A DNA stretch of 64,000 nt from Salticus scenicus (Eukaryota; Arthropoda; Arachnida; Araneae; Salticidae), in assembly GCA_963930645.1 (NCBI GenBank), contig OZ005649.1:79389626-79453625 (forward strand), read 5' to 3'. The notes beneath the pieces are model-generated. The model had not been told where the DNA came from. It searched no databases and worked only from the letters and a program-made list of their open reading frames with translations. The translations under genes and the position numbers were made by a program. This document shows positions 47,421 through 60,239 of the stretch, one piece after another. Every line of letters begins with the position of its first letter. The first letter of the stretch is position 1.

Positions 47421-48429
47421 AATATTAATAGTAAACATAATTAAAAAAAAAAAAGTTTTAATAGTTGAAAAACGAGTTATATTTCCTAGATAAAACTAGA
47501 TTTAAATATATGTAAATTTTCAGAATAAAAAAGCACTCTTTCTTTTTTTAAATGTTTTAGAAATATTGAATAAAAAACATTTCGCGAAGTTTTCATACAA
47601 ATGTAACCTTATTCAGAACATTCAATAAAAGGGGGAAAAAATCACATATATTTAAGTATTTAAGTTCTTGTGAATAATAAATTGTTGCGTAATATAGAAA
47701 AAATAGGAAGTGAAACAAAATAGTAATTAAAATACTTAATTTTTATTATATTAGTTAATGAAAAATATTGCATTGTGTATGTGTAATATAAAAAAGTAAA
47801 AGATATTTTTTAATATAATAGCGTAATTTAAGGGAATAAAAGATTATATAGAAATCAGTTTTCCTTAAAATGTCCTAGAAATGTGAAAGAATATTTTCGA
47901 CTAGTGAAATACGTTGAAATGCAATTTTTAATATATTATTAAAGGAAATAGTCTCTGTAATCAAAAGGAAATAGTTCATGAATCAAAATTATTTGAAACG
48001 TTTTTAAAATAAAAACTGGTATATTATTTGGAATATTTAAATAAAAGAAATTAAGATAATAACAGTTCTTCTTCTTCTTCGTTTTTCTTTATTTTAATTT
48101 TACGTTGAAAAAAAAAATTTGTATGTAAATATTTGAATAATAAATTAGAATGTTTATACATATAACATTTAATAGATGAAACCCATTCTTTCTCTATTTC
48201 TTTTTCTTTTCTTTTCTTTTTTTTTTTTTCTTTTTTTTTTTTTTTTATAAGTTTATACATTTTTTTTAAATTTGTTTTAGTAGAAGGGGAATAAAAAAGG
48301 CAGACATTTTAAAAACCTTACTTATAAATAGTTTTTAGATATTTTTCATACTAATATATGTTTCATTTTGATTAAAAATATTAGTGCTCTTTAATCATAT
48401 AGGAATATACTTAAATGATAAAAAAATTA

Positions 48430-49336
48430 ATTAAAGTCATTTGCAAAAGTTTAAGACCACCAATGGAAAAATCAGATTTAATAGAATTCCGCAAAAATAA
48501 CATACATATTATGCATATAAAAGGACAAAATAGACTGTACATGGTTATTTACTGTAATTAAAGTCAGTATTTTGTAGGACATACTTTGTTTTTAATAACT
48601 TTTGCAGTTCTGTTGGGCATGCTTCAAATAAGAGACTTGCAGTAAGCTTTAGAACTGTCTGTGCACCATACATGCTTTATTGTTTCAAAAATTGCCTTAG
48701 CAGTGGATGGTTACTTTTCGGCGAATTTATTTTTTACAATACACCACAGATTCTCTATTGGTTTCAAATCTGGGCTGTTACCTGGCCAGCCAACAATTTG
48801 ATTTTTTGTGCCCTCAGATATTTCTTAACAGTCTTCGCCCTGAGACACGGAGCCCCATCATGCATGAAAATTGAACATTTGTGAATACGCATGTGAAGCT
48901 TCAACTTATCACGTAACAAATTAAGGTACCGTTTTCCGTTCATAGTAGTTTTAGGTGGCACAAAATACAGACAAGCAGTATCGGACACAGACATTGCACC
49001 CTATATCATCTAGTTTGGAGGATGTTTCACACTTTGAATCGCATATCTCTCATCATATATTTTTCCCACTGGGCGGCGAACACTTGTAGCACGTGCAGAA
49101 AATTGCAGCACACTTCACACATCCAAAAATAAGACCCTACAACGCTGCTATTCTGTCCAATTCTGATATTGTCTGGCGAAAGTCAGTCGTTCATTTTTCA
49201 TAATTGGCGTAATTCCAGGTTTCTTTGCAGGTTTATGGGACGATAAACCGAAATCTTCGGCCAAACGTCTTGTTATAGTACTCAAACTGACGTTGGTACC
49301 TTTTGTAGCCAGAGAATGTCTAATCGTATTGCAGCA
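48430..49336 (-). mobile_element. Tc1-like element truncated by the duplication junction, unit A
   Basis: The left end with TCATTTGCAAAAGTTTAAGA is intact and TA-flanked (48428-48429), but the element stops abruptly at 49336 where unit B begins. The complete version is at 52773-54111. Confidence 0.85.
48564..49336 (-). pseudogene. Truncated Tc1-like transposase, unit A
   Basis: Keeps the catalytic part: TTMNGKRYLNLLRDKLKLHM, CSIFMHDGAPCLRAKTVKKY (second catalytic aspartate in HDGAP) and the C-terminal SMPNRTAKVIKNKVCPTKY. The N-terminal DNA-binding region was cut off at the duplication junction. Frame breaks and stops are present. Confidence 0.8.
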
Positions 49337-49805
49337 GATAAATAACTAATAAGAACTTTATTATAAGATAAATTTATGTATTATTTGAAAAAACATCGGG
49401 AAATTTTAAGGTATGAGTTTTGTTTTACATCGGTTAAAAAAAAGTAATTAAAAAATTAAGTTACTATTTAAACCTACTTTCAGCAAATATTTATTAAAAA
49501 TTCTGCTATAAACTCAAGACATATCGCAAAATACATCAGTCATGTAAATAAAAAAAAATGAAGAAGTTATTATTTCAATGTACTGATTTTCTTGTGAAAA
49601 ATGCAGTATAAAAGTTAAAAAGTTAAAATTGTCAACATATGTTTCCATACCAAACAGTATAATTTCAAGATTTTGAAAAACGTACCACTAAGTTTTGTAA
49701 AAATGGTACTGTTTGTCATCGAAACATATCTTGACAATTTTAACTTTTTCACTTTTATCCTGAAATTTCAGCAAGAAAAATGCAAATTGACTTCTATTTT
49801 ACATT

Positions 49806-50113
49806 GAAAATAAAAATGTAAATGATCATTATTTTCTAAAAATCTGTATATTACATAAATTAACAAATTCAGTGAAGGGGATATGAATTCGGAATAAAAT
49901 CAGTAATTTAAATAATGAAAGAAGAAGAAAATGTAAATCTGATCGATTTACATTTTCTTAAAAATAAAAATGTAAATGATCATTATTTTCTAAAAATCTG
50001 TATATTACATAAATTAACAAATTCAGTGAAGGGGATATGTATTCGGAATAAAATCAGTAATTTAAATAATGAAAGAAGAAGAAAATGTAAATCTGATCGA
50101 ATCATTACATTAT
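49806..50113. repeat. 154-base internal tandem duplication in unit B
   Basis: AATGATCATTATTTTCTAAA occurs at 49821 and 49975. Unit A has one copy only, so it arose after the main duplication. Confidence 0.85.
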
Positions 50114-50621
50114 TTTACAGTAGGCAAGAACCATTAAAAATTAACAAATGTAACTAACCTGGAGTTACATAATACATATATATGTATATTATTTATCCTA
50201 TAAAATTATCTTTAATTAAAAATTGTAAAAAAAAAAAAAAAAAAAGAAAGAAAAATATATTAATTATTAGTATTTACATTAAAAATGTACGTAAAAATTT
50301 TTTATAGGAAACGAGCCATTATTTATTATCTTACTATTGTTTTTCTTTATTAAATGAAAAAATATTGTAACTATATCATTTTAACCAAAAATGTTCAACT
50401 TCACTTTCCTAGAAACATTCTTATTTGAATTTTCACAACTGATGTACAAAGACTGTAGACTGGGGGGGGGGGGGGAGGGCGAATAAGAGAAAAAAATAAA
50501 ACTAACTTTCAAAATATCCTTTCTAAGTTGTTTCAGAACAAAGAAAATTCCATTGACGGATGCGTCTTATTAATAAACGAATAAGTATATCATAAATAGT
50601 ATATATATGTAGATACATATA

Positions 50622-50818
50622 GGATGGCCATAATTAAACTTGTCGTATTCATAGTGCTTTGTAGCTCTAACTAAAACGAAATTAGAGTCGAAAATTTGTA
50701 TATAGATATTTCGAAATCTGAAAAAAATAATAATAATAATAATAATAATAATAATTTACCATCTGAGGGGGCATGCAACAAAATACTTGCAAGCTACAAA
50801 TTTTAACACAAACTACAC

Positions 50819-50858
<40 letters not shown>

Positions 50859-51665
50859 TAATCTTTGCTGCCAGACATTTTTTGTAATGTAAGAAATATA
50901 CGTTTCGTCAACGCAATTTTTCCGTAATTTACTACTATTTTCTCAAATTACAGAAAACTTATGGCAGCAAATGAGTTTTTTTTTCTGTTTTACAGCGATA
51001 GTACGCTGTTTTACAGCGTACTATATTTATTACGAATTTTATCGTTATTTGTTATAAGTTGCAGATTATTTATCGATGGAGATCATGTTGTGCAATGTGG
51101 GCCCCATCATTCATCTGTAAAATCTGCAGCCGATGAATATTATGTTCAAATGCTGGTCGCCAGTGATCCTTCGCACATGCAGCGTTATACAGTCCTTCAA
51201 GTCAGCCAAAATTACGACATTTCTTTTAAAAACCAAACTCTTTAAATGGCTCAAAAAATAAAATTTCCATACATTAAGAGAGGGGGAATGAGCCGACCCA
51301 GCCGTGGAATAGGTACGGGTAACAACACTGTCATCTGTAAAATTTTGAAACAAAAATCTTTTCAAAATGTAAGAGTAACAGTTTTAAATGTCATATGCTT
51401 TGAAATATAACACAGTTATTTATTAGAAAACTTTTCAAGTATTTTGACTGTAATTCTTTTTTTTTTTTTTTTTTTTTTTTTAATGTATGTCCACTCGGAG
51501 GGAAAATTTTAAAATTTTATTTATTTACTTATTCATTTATTTATTTATTTGCAGATCCCTAGAGTGCATCCTTTGAAATGTCTTTATGGAAATTATCGAC
51601 TCAATATTCATTTAAGTGAGATCTACAGAATGTTCTGAATAAGCCAACTTTAATTATGGTCATCC
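50622..51665. mobile_element. Mariner/Tc1-type element with GGGTGGC ends, unit B copy
   Basis: Starts GGATGGCCATAATTAAAC after TA (50620-50621) and ends GGTCATCC followed by TA. It contains the nested MITE (50816-51017) and the transposase tail fragment near 51070-51240. Confidence 0.7.
50816..51017. mobile_element. Nested MITE, unit B copy
   Basis: As in unit A, but the right end is extended by a second ACAGCG terminus; the insertion creates a perfect palindrome, GTACGCTGT-TTT-ACAGCGTAC, at 51001-51021. Confidence 0.65.
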
Positions 51666-52772
51666 TACAATACATACATATATATATATATAATTATTTT
51701 ATGTTTGGCAGTTACATTTCTTTATTCCTTTACTTTTTTTTTTTTTTTTTTTTTTAAGAAATATTAATATTAAACATAATTTTAAAAAAAAAGTTTTAAT
51801 AGTTGAAAAACGAGATATATTTCCTAGATAAAACTAGATTTAAATATATGTAAATTTTCAGAATAAAAAAGCACTCTTTCTTTTTTTAAATGTTTTAGAA
51901 ATATTGAATAAAAAACATTTCGCGAAGTTTTCATACAAATGTAACCTTATTCAGAACATTCAATAAAAGGGGGAAAAAATCAGATTCATTTAAGTATTTA
52001 AGTTCTTGTGAATAATAAATTGTTGCGTAATATAGAAAAAATACGAAGTGAAACAAAATAGTAATTAAAATACTTAATTTTTATTATATTATTTAATGAA
52101 AAATATTGCATTGTGTATGTGTAATATAAAAAAGTAAAAGATATTTTTTAATATAATAGCGTAATTTAAGGGAATAAAAGATTATATAGAAATCAGTTTT
52201 CCTTAAAATGTCCTAGAAATGTGAAAGAATATTTTCGACCATTGAAATACGTTGAAATGCAATTTTTAATATATTATTAAAGGAAATAGTCTCTGTAATC
52301 AAAAGGAAATAGTTCATGAATCAAAATTATTTGAAACGTTTTTAAAATAAAAACTGGTATATTATTTGGAATATTTAAATAAAAGAATTTAAGAAAATAA
52401 CAGTTCTTCTTCTTCTTCGTTTTTCTTTTTTTTTAATTTTACGTTGAAAAGAAAATTTTGTATGTAAATATGTGAATAATAAATTCAAATGTTTATACAT
52501 ATAACATATAATAGATGAAACCCATTCTCTCTCTATTTCTTTTTCTTTTTCTTTATTTTTTTCTTTTTTCTGTTTTTTTTTTTTTAAGAAGTTTATACAT
52601 TTTTTTTTTTTTTATTTGTTTTAGTTGAAGGGGAAAAAAAAGGCAGACATTTTAAAAACCTTACTTATAAATAGTTTTTAGATATTTTTCATACTAATAT
52701 ATGTTTCATTTTGATTAAAAATATTACTGCTCTTTAATCATATAGGAATATAGTTAAATGATAAAAAAATTA

Positions 52773-54111
52773 ATTAAAGTCATTTGAAAAAGTTTAAGAC
52801 CACCAATAGAAAAATCAGATTTAATGGAATTCCGCAAAAATAACATACATATTATGCATATAAAAGGACAAAATAGACTGTAATTAAAGTCAGTATTTTG
52901 TAGGACATACTTTGTTTTTAATAACTTTTGCAGTTCTGTTGGGCATGCTTCAAATAAGAGACTTGCAGTAAGCTTTAGAACTGTCTGTGCACCATACATG
53001 CTTTATTGCTTCAAAAATTGCCGTAGCAGTGGATGGTTACTTTTCGGCGAATTTATTTTTTACAATACACCACAGATTCTCTATTGGTTTCAAATCTGGG
53101 CTGTTACCTGGCCAGCCAACAATTTGATTTTTTGTGCCCTCAGATATTTCTTAACAGTCTTCGCCTTGTGACACGGAGCCCCATCATGCATGAAAATTGA
53201 ACATTTGTGAATACGCATGTGAAGCTTCAACTTATCACGTAACAAATTAAGGTACCGCTTTCCGTTCATAGTGGTTTTAGGTGGCACAAAATACAGACAA
53301 GCAGTATCGGACACATACATCGCACCCTATATCATCTAGTTTGGAGGATGTTTCACACTTTGAATCGCATATCTCTCATCATATATTTTTCCCATTGGGC
53401 GGCGAACACTTGTAGCACGTGCAAAAAATTGCAGCACACTTCACACATCCAAAAATAAGACCCTACAACACTGCTATTCTGTCCAATTCTGATATTGTCT
53501 GGCGAAAGTCAGTCGTTCATTTTTCATAATTGGCGTAATTCCAGGTTTCTTTGCAGGTTTATGGGACGATAAACCGAAATCTTTGGCCAAACGTCTTGTT
53601 ATAGTACTCAAACTGACGTTGGTACCTTTTGTAGCCAGAGAATGTCTAATCGTATTGTAGCATATTCTTGAATCTCGTACGACCATCCTTCTTATCACAT
53701 GATCATCACGTGCACTCGTTTTTCTATGGTGACCGCTTCTCTTAAGGTCCACAAATTCTCCCTAAATTTTAAATTTACTAATAACTTTATGCACAGCTAT
53801 CTTGCTCATATTTATCCTCGAACTTATTTGACGTTCAGTCAATCCAATTTTATGCATGATCAATATTTATGACCTTTTTGTAACAGTAAGTGAAGGCTAT
53901 TTGCCCATAACAATAATTGTACAACACCCCTGTCTAAGACAAAATCCAAATAACAACTGGCGATAAACATGCTAGACACCTTTATTTATAGCAGTAGAAT
54001 GCAGCTGATGCAATCAGCACATGAGAGGACGCGATAATCTGCGACAACGAGCAATGTGTTAAAATACTAAAAATCGGCTACTGGTCTTAAACTTTTGCAA
54101 ATGATTGTAAA
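52773..54111 (-). mobile_element. Tc1-like transposon, full length
   Basis: TA at 52771-52772 and 54112-54113 flanks inverted ends. Left reads ATTAAAGTCATTTGAAAAAG; right, inverted, reads TTTACAATCATTTGCAAAAG, and both continue TTTAAGACCA. The length of 1339 bases is close to intact Tc1 elements. Confidence 0.88.
52890..53857 (-). pseudogene. Tc1-like transposase, nearly full length but broken
   Basis: Starts MHKIGLTERQISSRINMSKI (helix-turn-helix), has a TAG about 31 codons in, then continues DLKRSGHHRKTSARDDHVIR, LATKGTNVSLSTITRRLAKD and QYQNWTE, ending in a stop. The middle, including the expected first catalytic aspartate region, is degraded. The frame resumes at TTMNGKRYLNLLRDKL, IFMHDGAPCHKAKTVKKYL and the tail SMPNRTAKVIKNK..PTKY. 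Several breaks make it non-functional. Confidence 0.85.
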
Positions 54112-54113
54112 TA

Positions 54114-54357
54114 TATTTTTAAGACACAACATAAACATTGTCTTATTTTTTTTTCATATTCAAATTATATTTTATAAAAGAGTTTTTTAATTTATCAAGA
54201 GGCAATTTCTTATCTACTGTTCGCGTCATAAATATAACACTATTTATAATGGGATATGTCAAAAGAGCCGAAAGTTCATTTCATTTAAATACAAATGTAA
54301 AATAATTAGCAATTACACCGCGCCGAAAAAAAAGAGCCCTGAAACCATTCTTGCTGA
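54114..54357. other. AT-rich DNA
   Basis: No gene or repeat was recognised. Confidence 0.4.
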
Positions 54358-54850
54358 TTCTTATGAAAACTGACTTCCTGAATCCGAATATGACAACCAT
54401 TTTGCCCAGCCACCCACCGTATTCTCGGGACACTACACCCCTCCCCCAATTTTCATCACAATTTGGTAATTTTATAGCGACAAACTTGATTTGGAGAATG
54501 AAAAATATAATTTAACACTTAAAAGCAAAAAAAAAAAAATGTATAAATGTTTAATAAATAACAATAATAGATTAAAAATATATAAGAAATGTAATGCATA
54601 ATTTCAATGGTATATCCCCCCTAAATTTTTCCCTTGCCGCAAATGTTCATGTTTTAGGAATTTCCAACTCTGTAGCCCCTCATTAGATATTCAATAGTTA
54701 AAATAATCCTCCCCCTCCCCTAAAAATCAAATTTATAGCCATAAAATTACCGAAAATGGATAAAAATAGGGGTCGTCCCTAAACAAAGGTGGGTGATAGT
54801 GCAAAATCGACGTCATATTCGGATTCAGGAGGTCATTTTACATAAGAAAT
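54358..54850. mobile_element. Inverted-repeat element with TGAATCCGAATATGAC arms
   Basis: Arms of roughly 120-150 bases. The left contains TGACTTCCTGAATCCGAATA and CACCCACC, the right the inverse of TGACCTCCTGAATCCGAATA and CACCCACC; inner blocks GGTAATTTTAT and CTCCCCC also match. The centre is AT-rich. No coding capacity; superfamily unknown. Confidence 0.7.
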
Positions 54851-55881
54851 TAAAAAATTGGTGTTGATGGCAATTTTCATGCAGAGCAGTGTTACTTTTT
54901 GGGTAGTTTCAGAGCATAAAATGAAGAGTTCGTAGTTTTTCGAACTACAGTTATTAATAAATAAACGCAATAAAAATATCAAACTGAAACGATAAAGCTA
55001 ATTGTATGCATATCGTTCAACATATTTTTTTATGAAATGTAAGTTTATAATTCATGCTTAAAACAGGAATTTCGTTTGATAATACATCAATGTTCAGCTA
55101 CTGTCAAAGTGAAAATACAGATATAATAACTAAATTATAAATAACAAAAAAACTATTTTTTTACTATAAATGTTTAAAAAAATGTTAAAAAATGGTTCTG
55201 ACAATTCACACCGGTGAATAAAAACTAAATGTTACTAATAATTTGAAAAATAAAAAGACAAATCAGACCTAACACTCTTGCTGTTATATTGATTTCTTAT
55301 ATTAATGTAATTTGTTATATTAATGATATTTATTTGTTTTATTAGTTTTCTTCTGTGTAACAAGAATTCATTATCCGAGGTTTTAAAACTTTCCCTGAAG
55401 TTCGCATGTACACCGATGTTTTTAGTCACGCAAAACAACAAAAAAAAAAGTTAAGTCATTGAGCGTGGAGGCAAGGTCATCTGTACTTGTAAAAGCGATA
55501 TGCGGAATATTTTACACTGTTAAAAAAATAACATTTCCATTACAGAGATGGCTATACTGATTTGGGGAACAGAATATATTGGAAAACACAATAAAGACTA
55601 GAGATTTCTTAATGTACGCATATTAGATGTTCAACATCAAGCACATATATTTTTTTTTATATCCATCTATTCATTAACAGGTAATCTTTAACATTTTAAT
55701 CTAATTAATCACATAGGTATTGATTTCAAACTAAATAAATTAGATTTTCAAAAATGATTTTAATGAGGAACGATTCATCAACACATACAAATCCCTGAGG
55801 AAGAAATCTGTAAATTGTATTTTATAATAAGTTAAAGCTACTTATTAAATCCAAAAAGAGTTAGATTGCCGTAAATAATTA
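54851..55881. other. AT-rich DNA
   Basis: No supported gene. The minus-strand frame at 55235-55441 shows no motif. Confidence 0.4.
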
Positions 55882-56598
55882 ATGGGCTCTTCCCACCTGA
55901 CGTCAGAGGTCACATGATAGAGGAAAAACAAATAGCAGACGCAGTTTTGTTTATCTATAGCAATTGCTGAAATAACATATTTTCTACTCTTATTTTTTAT
56001 CAATCGTATTTAATCTGTGTTATTTTTTTATACATCATAATTTTTAATCCATTTTATATAATTTTTCATCACCTTTTGTTTGCTGTATACATTTACAATC
56101 ATCATTTAGTTTATGTTTGTTATTGATGTTCATGAAGAACATGTTAAATAATCTGATTTTTGGTACTTAAATCAGTAACAGGGCAATATCGTACTACGTA
56201 AATAAATTAAGACCAGTAACTAAGTTAATTAACTTGTTGTAACACCCTTCTGCAATTAAATTAAATGAAAACATTTTATAATCCATAAACATTCCACAAG
56301 AACAAGCTATTATTTATTGTTTGATCAGTTAATGTAACAGTTAAACTGGAACATGCAAAAATCGATTCTTACAGTTGAAAATACATAAACACATAAAATG
56401 TTTTTAAAAAATTCTTAAATTTACAAATACAACTATTCTACTGTTTACAAATGCCCAATATTACTTTTATTTTATTTTATATTAAATATTAACACTTTTG
56501 TTCTTAAGAACAATACTTAATTGAATTCGATTCTCAGAATTCAATTATTCGTTTTCCTCTATCACGTGCTTGAGCATACGACGGTGGGAAGAGCCCAT
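55882..56598. mobile_element. Inverted-repeat element with GGGCTCTTCCCACC ends
   Basis: Both ends read ATGGGCTCTTCCCACC inwards, and a second shared block, GTGATAGAGGAAAA-like, follows at about 35 bases. Arms are about 55 bases and the whole about 717 bases. The interior is AT-rich with no coding sequence. GGG-initial ends would suit PIF/Harbinger but no clear three-base target duplication was found. Confidence 0.65.
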
Positions 56599-57873
56599 TC
56601 TGCCCTTACATCATCGTATTAAGTCATTCACATGTGAGCATGTTGCATGGCTTCTTCATGTATAATTTTCATTATCGCCATGTTGCATATATCAAGTAGG
56701 GTGCTATCGCTACAATAACTATGGGTGAAACTCCTTCAAATCTGTTTTATAAAATCTATTCTATTGCTGTCATCAGCAAAACTTTCAGACACTCACTATA
56801 AAACGTAAGAATTTGTTTCTGTTTCCCCTAAAAATATGGACGAGATTTTTCTTAATGAGTATTTTTTAACATGCATAGCTGCAAACTTTTTAAATTTATT
56901 CCGTTCTGCACCTTTTTTCAGTTTACTATTCTTCAATATATGGTTACAATGAAAAAAAAATAATAATAATAATCTACAGAAAACGTGGTGTGAAAAAAAG
57001 ACTTGTCGGTCTAACAACACTGTGGAAAAAAAAATAATATAAAATAAGTTGGCAGATATGGAATTGTTTTTGTACAAACTTTATACATTGTAACAAGTTT
57101 TTATAACTAAGAACTGAATACAATGTGTGTAAAAATATACTTTTTATCATTTGTTTTAAATTTCAGTTGTAGTAATAATGTAATTTTATCATTAATGATG
57201 AAAAGCAATATTAAATATCGATTTGTGATACTTTTGAACAATTTTTATTTTCAGAAACATTCCAATTTCAGAACTATTTTTTTTAAATTAAAGTTTTTTT
57301 CTCAAAAATTAAAGTTTAAATACCTTATTCATAAAAGCATCGTCTCTATATTAACATTTGAATTAATATTTAAATATAAAATCACAATTGTGTAAATGAA
57401 ACTTAAATATTTGCAGTTTAATGCAGACCAAAATTTCAAATATTTTGTATCTAAAATTAAACTTATTTCCTATACGAAACATTCATACAAATGCATATAA
57501 ATGAGAATATAAAAGATTAATATAGTAATTGCTGCAATGAATGCAACACTAAAAGTTGTAAAGTTTATCTAACTGATAATAAGTGTGAAAATAAAATTTT
57601 GAATAATTAGTCACAAACGAGTTTAAACTGGTGATTTCTTCACATTATAAATATGCATATTTGGAAAGTAGAGAAGATAATTTACGGGTGTCAGTTTAAT
57701 TTATTAATGTACTAACTAGTTATTAATGTAATTAATGTGTAATTTAATAAACTATTTCTCATTGATTATAGTCTTAATCCGTAATTATTTGGGTATTGGA
57801 AATTAATAAGAGATAACTAACTTAAATTTTCCTTGTTAGTGTAGTTATCATATGAGCTCAGGACGTATATAAT

Positions 57874-57904
<31 letters not shown>

Positions 57905-57988
57905 GAAATAAAAGAAAATATATAGTAGTTTTAATAATAGTAGAAATATGCAAAAATTTTACTTTATTCTGGATTACTTTTAAAACTC

Positions 57989-58020
<32 letters not shown>

Positions 58021-58056
58021 CACGTCCCTTTTTTGGAGAATAAATTTCTTCAATAT
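56599..58056. other. AT-rich DNA
   Basis: Short frames at 56796-57077 and 57123-57395 are phenylalanine/leucine/lysine-rich and have no recognisable motif. Poly-A (57871-57886) and poly-T (57991-58020) tracts are present. Confidence 0.45.
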
Positions 58057-58060
58057 TTAA

Positions 58061-58320
58061 CCCTTAACTACACGCGCTGGTGTAAAAAATACACCAGCAC
58101 AGGGATTATTGCTAGTGCTCCGATACTTTTGTTGTCAACAGTAGTATACATATTTGTTCTTATTTAATTTATTTTCTCTAACAACACATCTTCTCCAAAA
58201 GGCATCCTCTGGATGTTCTGTGGATAAGTGTGTTGTTAGGGTTTATTTGATATTTTGGTGGTGTACCAAATACATCACGCGTGTACTTGAGCTAAAATAT
58301 TATGCGCGTGTAGTTAAAGG
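58061..58320. mobile_element. piggyBac-like MITE 2
   Basis: Flanked by TTAA (58057-58060 and 58321-58324), with ends CCCTTAACTACACGCGC and GCGCGTGTAGTTAAAGG. A subterminal hairpin CTGGTGTA-AAAAA-TACACCAG lies at 58078-58098. A 260-base non-coding element. Confidence 0.82.
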
Positions 58321-58324
58321 TTAA

Positions 58325-58340
58325 AAAAAAAAAAAAAGAA

Positions 58341-58372
<32 letters not shown>

Positions 58373-59536
58373 AACTACTTGTTTAAGGTGGTGTAAATAC
58401 AAGCGAGTACTAATAATTCAAACGAAATAAATTAGTTTTTTTTTTGGCATATCGTATAACACTGTTCGAGTAGATTTGGACTTTATTGATTTGCCCTTTA
58501 ATTTAAGTTATTTAAATGTAGCATATATGACAAAACCTCTATAATTTGTATTGCTTTCAAATTTTATATTTATTAAGTATCTCAAAAAAAGTACACAAGC
58601 TATTGCAATGAAAAATACTTTTTTTCACGCACATAATATTAAAATATTTTATGCTAAATTTATTCTCATTAAAATACTTATATTTCCTATAAATGAAGTT
58701 ATTTGATATTATTAATTCGTTAGAAGTTTACAAATGGCAGGTTGAAATTTGTCGCCTTGTTAAAATTATTTAATTTTAATTTAATTTTTTTTCTTAATAG
58801 TAATAAAAATTATTTTTTGTATTAAATTTACTATTTCTTTAACATTGTACAGGAAAATATTAAAAAATTATGTTTCATCGAATCTAAACAATTTATTTAA
58901 AATAAATAGAACACTACGTAACTTAGGCAGAATATAAAAAATCAATATTTTCAAAATAAACTGTAATATGATCTTGTATCGCTCATTTTTCAAGCTAGAA
59001 AAAATTAATGAAGTAGCTCAGATGCATTAAACAACCCGACATAGTTATTAAAAAATACAACATATTACACATTTTTTATTAATTCTTCAATAGAAAAACT
59101 GTAAGTAATTTTTATTATAAAAGAATCATAAATTTATTAGCCTCTCTTAAATGTGTAAAAAATACATGTTTTATACGTAAAAGCTTTTTTCCTTCTTCAA
59201 AAGCGCTTTTTCCCCTTTGTAATTATTAACTGTTTCATTAACTTTGCGCACACAGAATTTACTCGGTGAATATGGCAATGACTTTATCGCTCTGAAATGG
59301 CGAAAGAAAAAATAATAATTTATTAGCATTTTTGTACCATATGTTGTTAGTTGCTTCTGGGGGTAGTTAATGAATAGCAAGTGAAGCTATCAGAGTTTTT
59401 TTGTTTTGTTTTGTTTTTAAGAACATTAATGCTAAAAGCTTATGATACATATAAGTGTGCAATATGCTAGAAAGTTAATATTAAACCTCAATATATATTT
59501 TAGGTATTTATGTTTGAAGTTACATACACAATCTCC

Positions 59537-59579
<43 letters not shown>

Positions 59580-59726
59580 GTTGTTGTTGTTGTTATTTGT
59601 ATTTTTTATTGAAAAGCACACTAAGTGATTAAAAAGATATTCTCTTTAAAGAAAATAAAAATATTTTGTAGTTAAAAGGTTTTCTAATAGTTGAAAAATC
59701 ATAAAATATATTTGATTATGTTAGAG

Positions 59727-59763
<37 letters not shown>

Positions 59764-60229
59764 TGGCGTCAGCATACTAAAAATCAAAATAACAAAGTTA
59801 TTTTTTTTTATCCAATTGGATATGCTCTCATTATAATTTAGATGCTAATAAACTGCTTTAAAAAATATGTGGGGAACTTATGAATATACATTTATAATTG
59901 CAGACGTAAATTAATATGTACAAAAAAATAAATATTATGAACATTTTGACATAGTAGAAGTATTTTAAATTTCGAAGATATAGAGAAATATGAAATACGT
60001 TAAGAAGGTTTAATTTTCAGAAAGAAATAAAGAAAATATTGAGTTTTTAAAAACTGTAGGAATGCATAACATAATATATATTTTATACTTAAATTTAAAT
60101 AATCTTGTTAATTAATTATTTCAAGTTAATAAAATAAATTAAATGTGATTATTAAATTAATATGCGTGAGTATTCCAAGTTAAATAATAAATTTAATTAA
60201 TTGCATTTAGCTTAACATTTTTATACCTA
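58325..60229. other. AT-rich DNA
   Basis: Poly-A tracts (58325-58357, interrupted; 59730-59761) and the ATT/GTT microsatellite below. No gene was seen. Confidence 0.45.
59538..59595. repeat. Compound (ATT)n-(GTT)n microsatellite
   Basis: About 14 ATT units followed by about 5 GTT units. The same compound type is at 61244-61276. Confidence 0.95.
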
Positions 60230-60239
60230 TATTTCAGCA

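Larger units (their letters stand above)
45091..49336. repeat. Tandem segmental duplication, unit A
   Basis: 4.25 kb that recurs immediately as unit B (49338-53663). Starts ATAAATAACTAATAAGAAC and stops inside a Tc1 transposase at GTATTGCAGCA. Sampled stretches differ at about 2-5% of positions apart from microsatellites. It contains a foldback block (45305-45590), a transposon with a nested MITE (46234-47290) and a truncated Tc1 element (48430-49336). Confidence 0.92.
49338..53663. repeat. Tandem segmental duplication, unit B
   Basis: Second copy of unit A. It starts inside the truncated Tc1 of unit A with one extra base (GCAGCA|G|ATAAATAACT) and its right edge runs on without a break into the rest of an intact-length Tc1 element. 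That shows the Tc1 was present before the duplication and that unit B holds the original right boundary. Offset grows from 4247 to 4327 bases because of indels, including a 154-base internal duplication. Confidence 0.92.
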
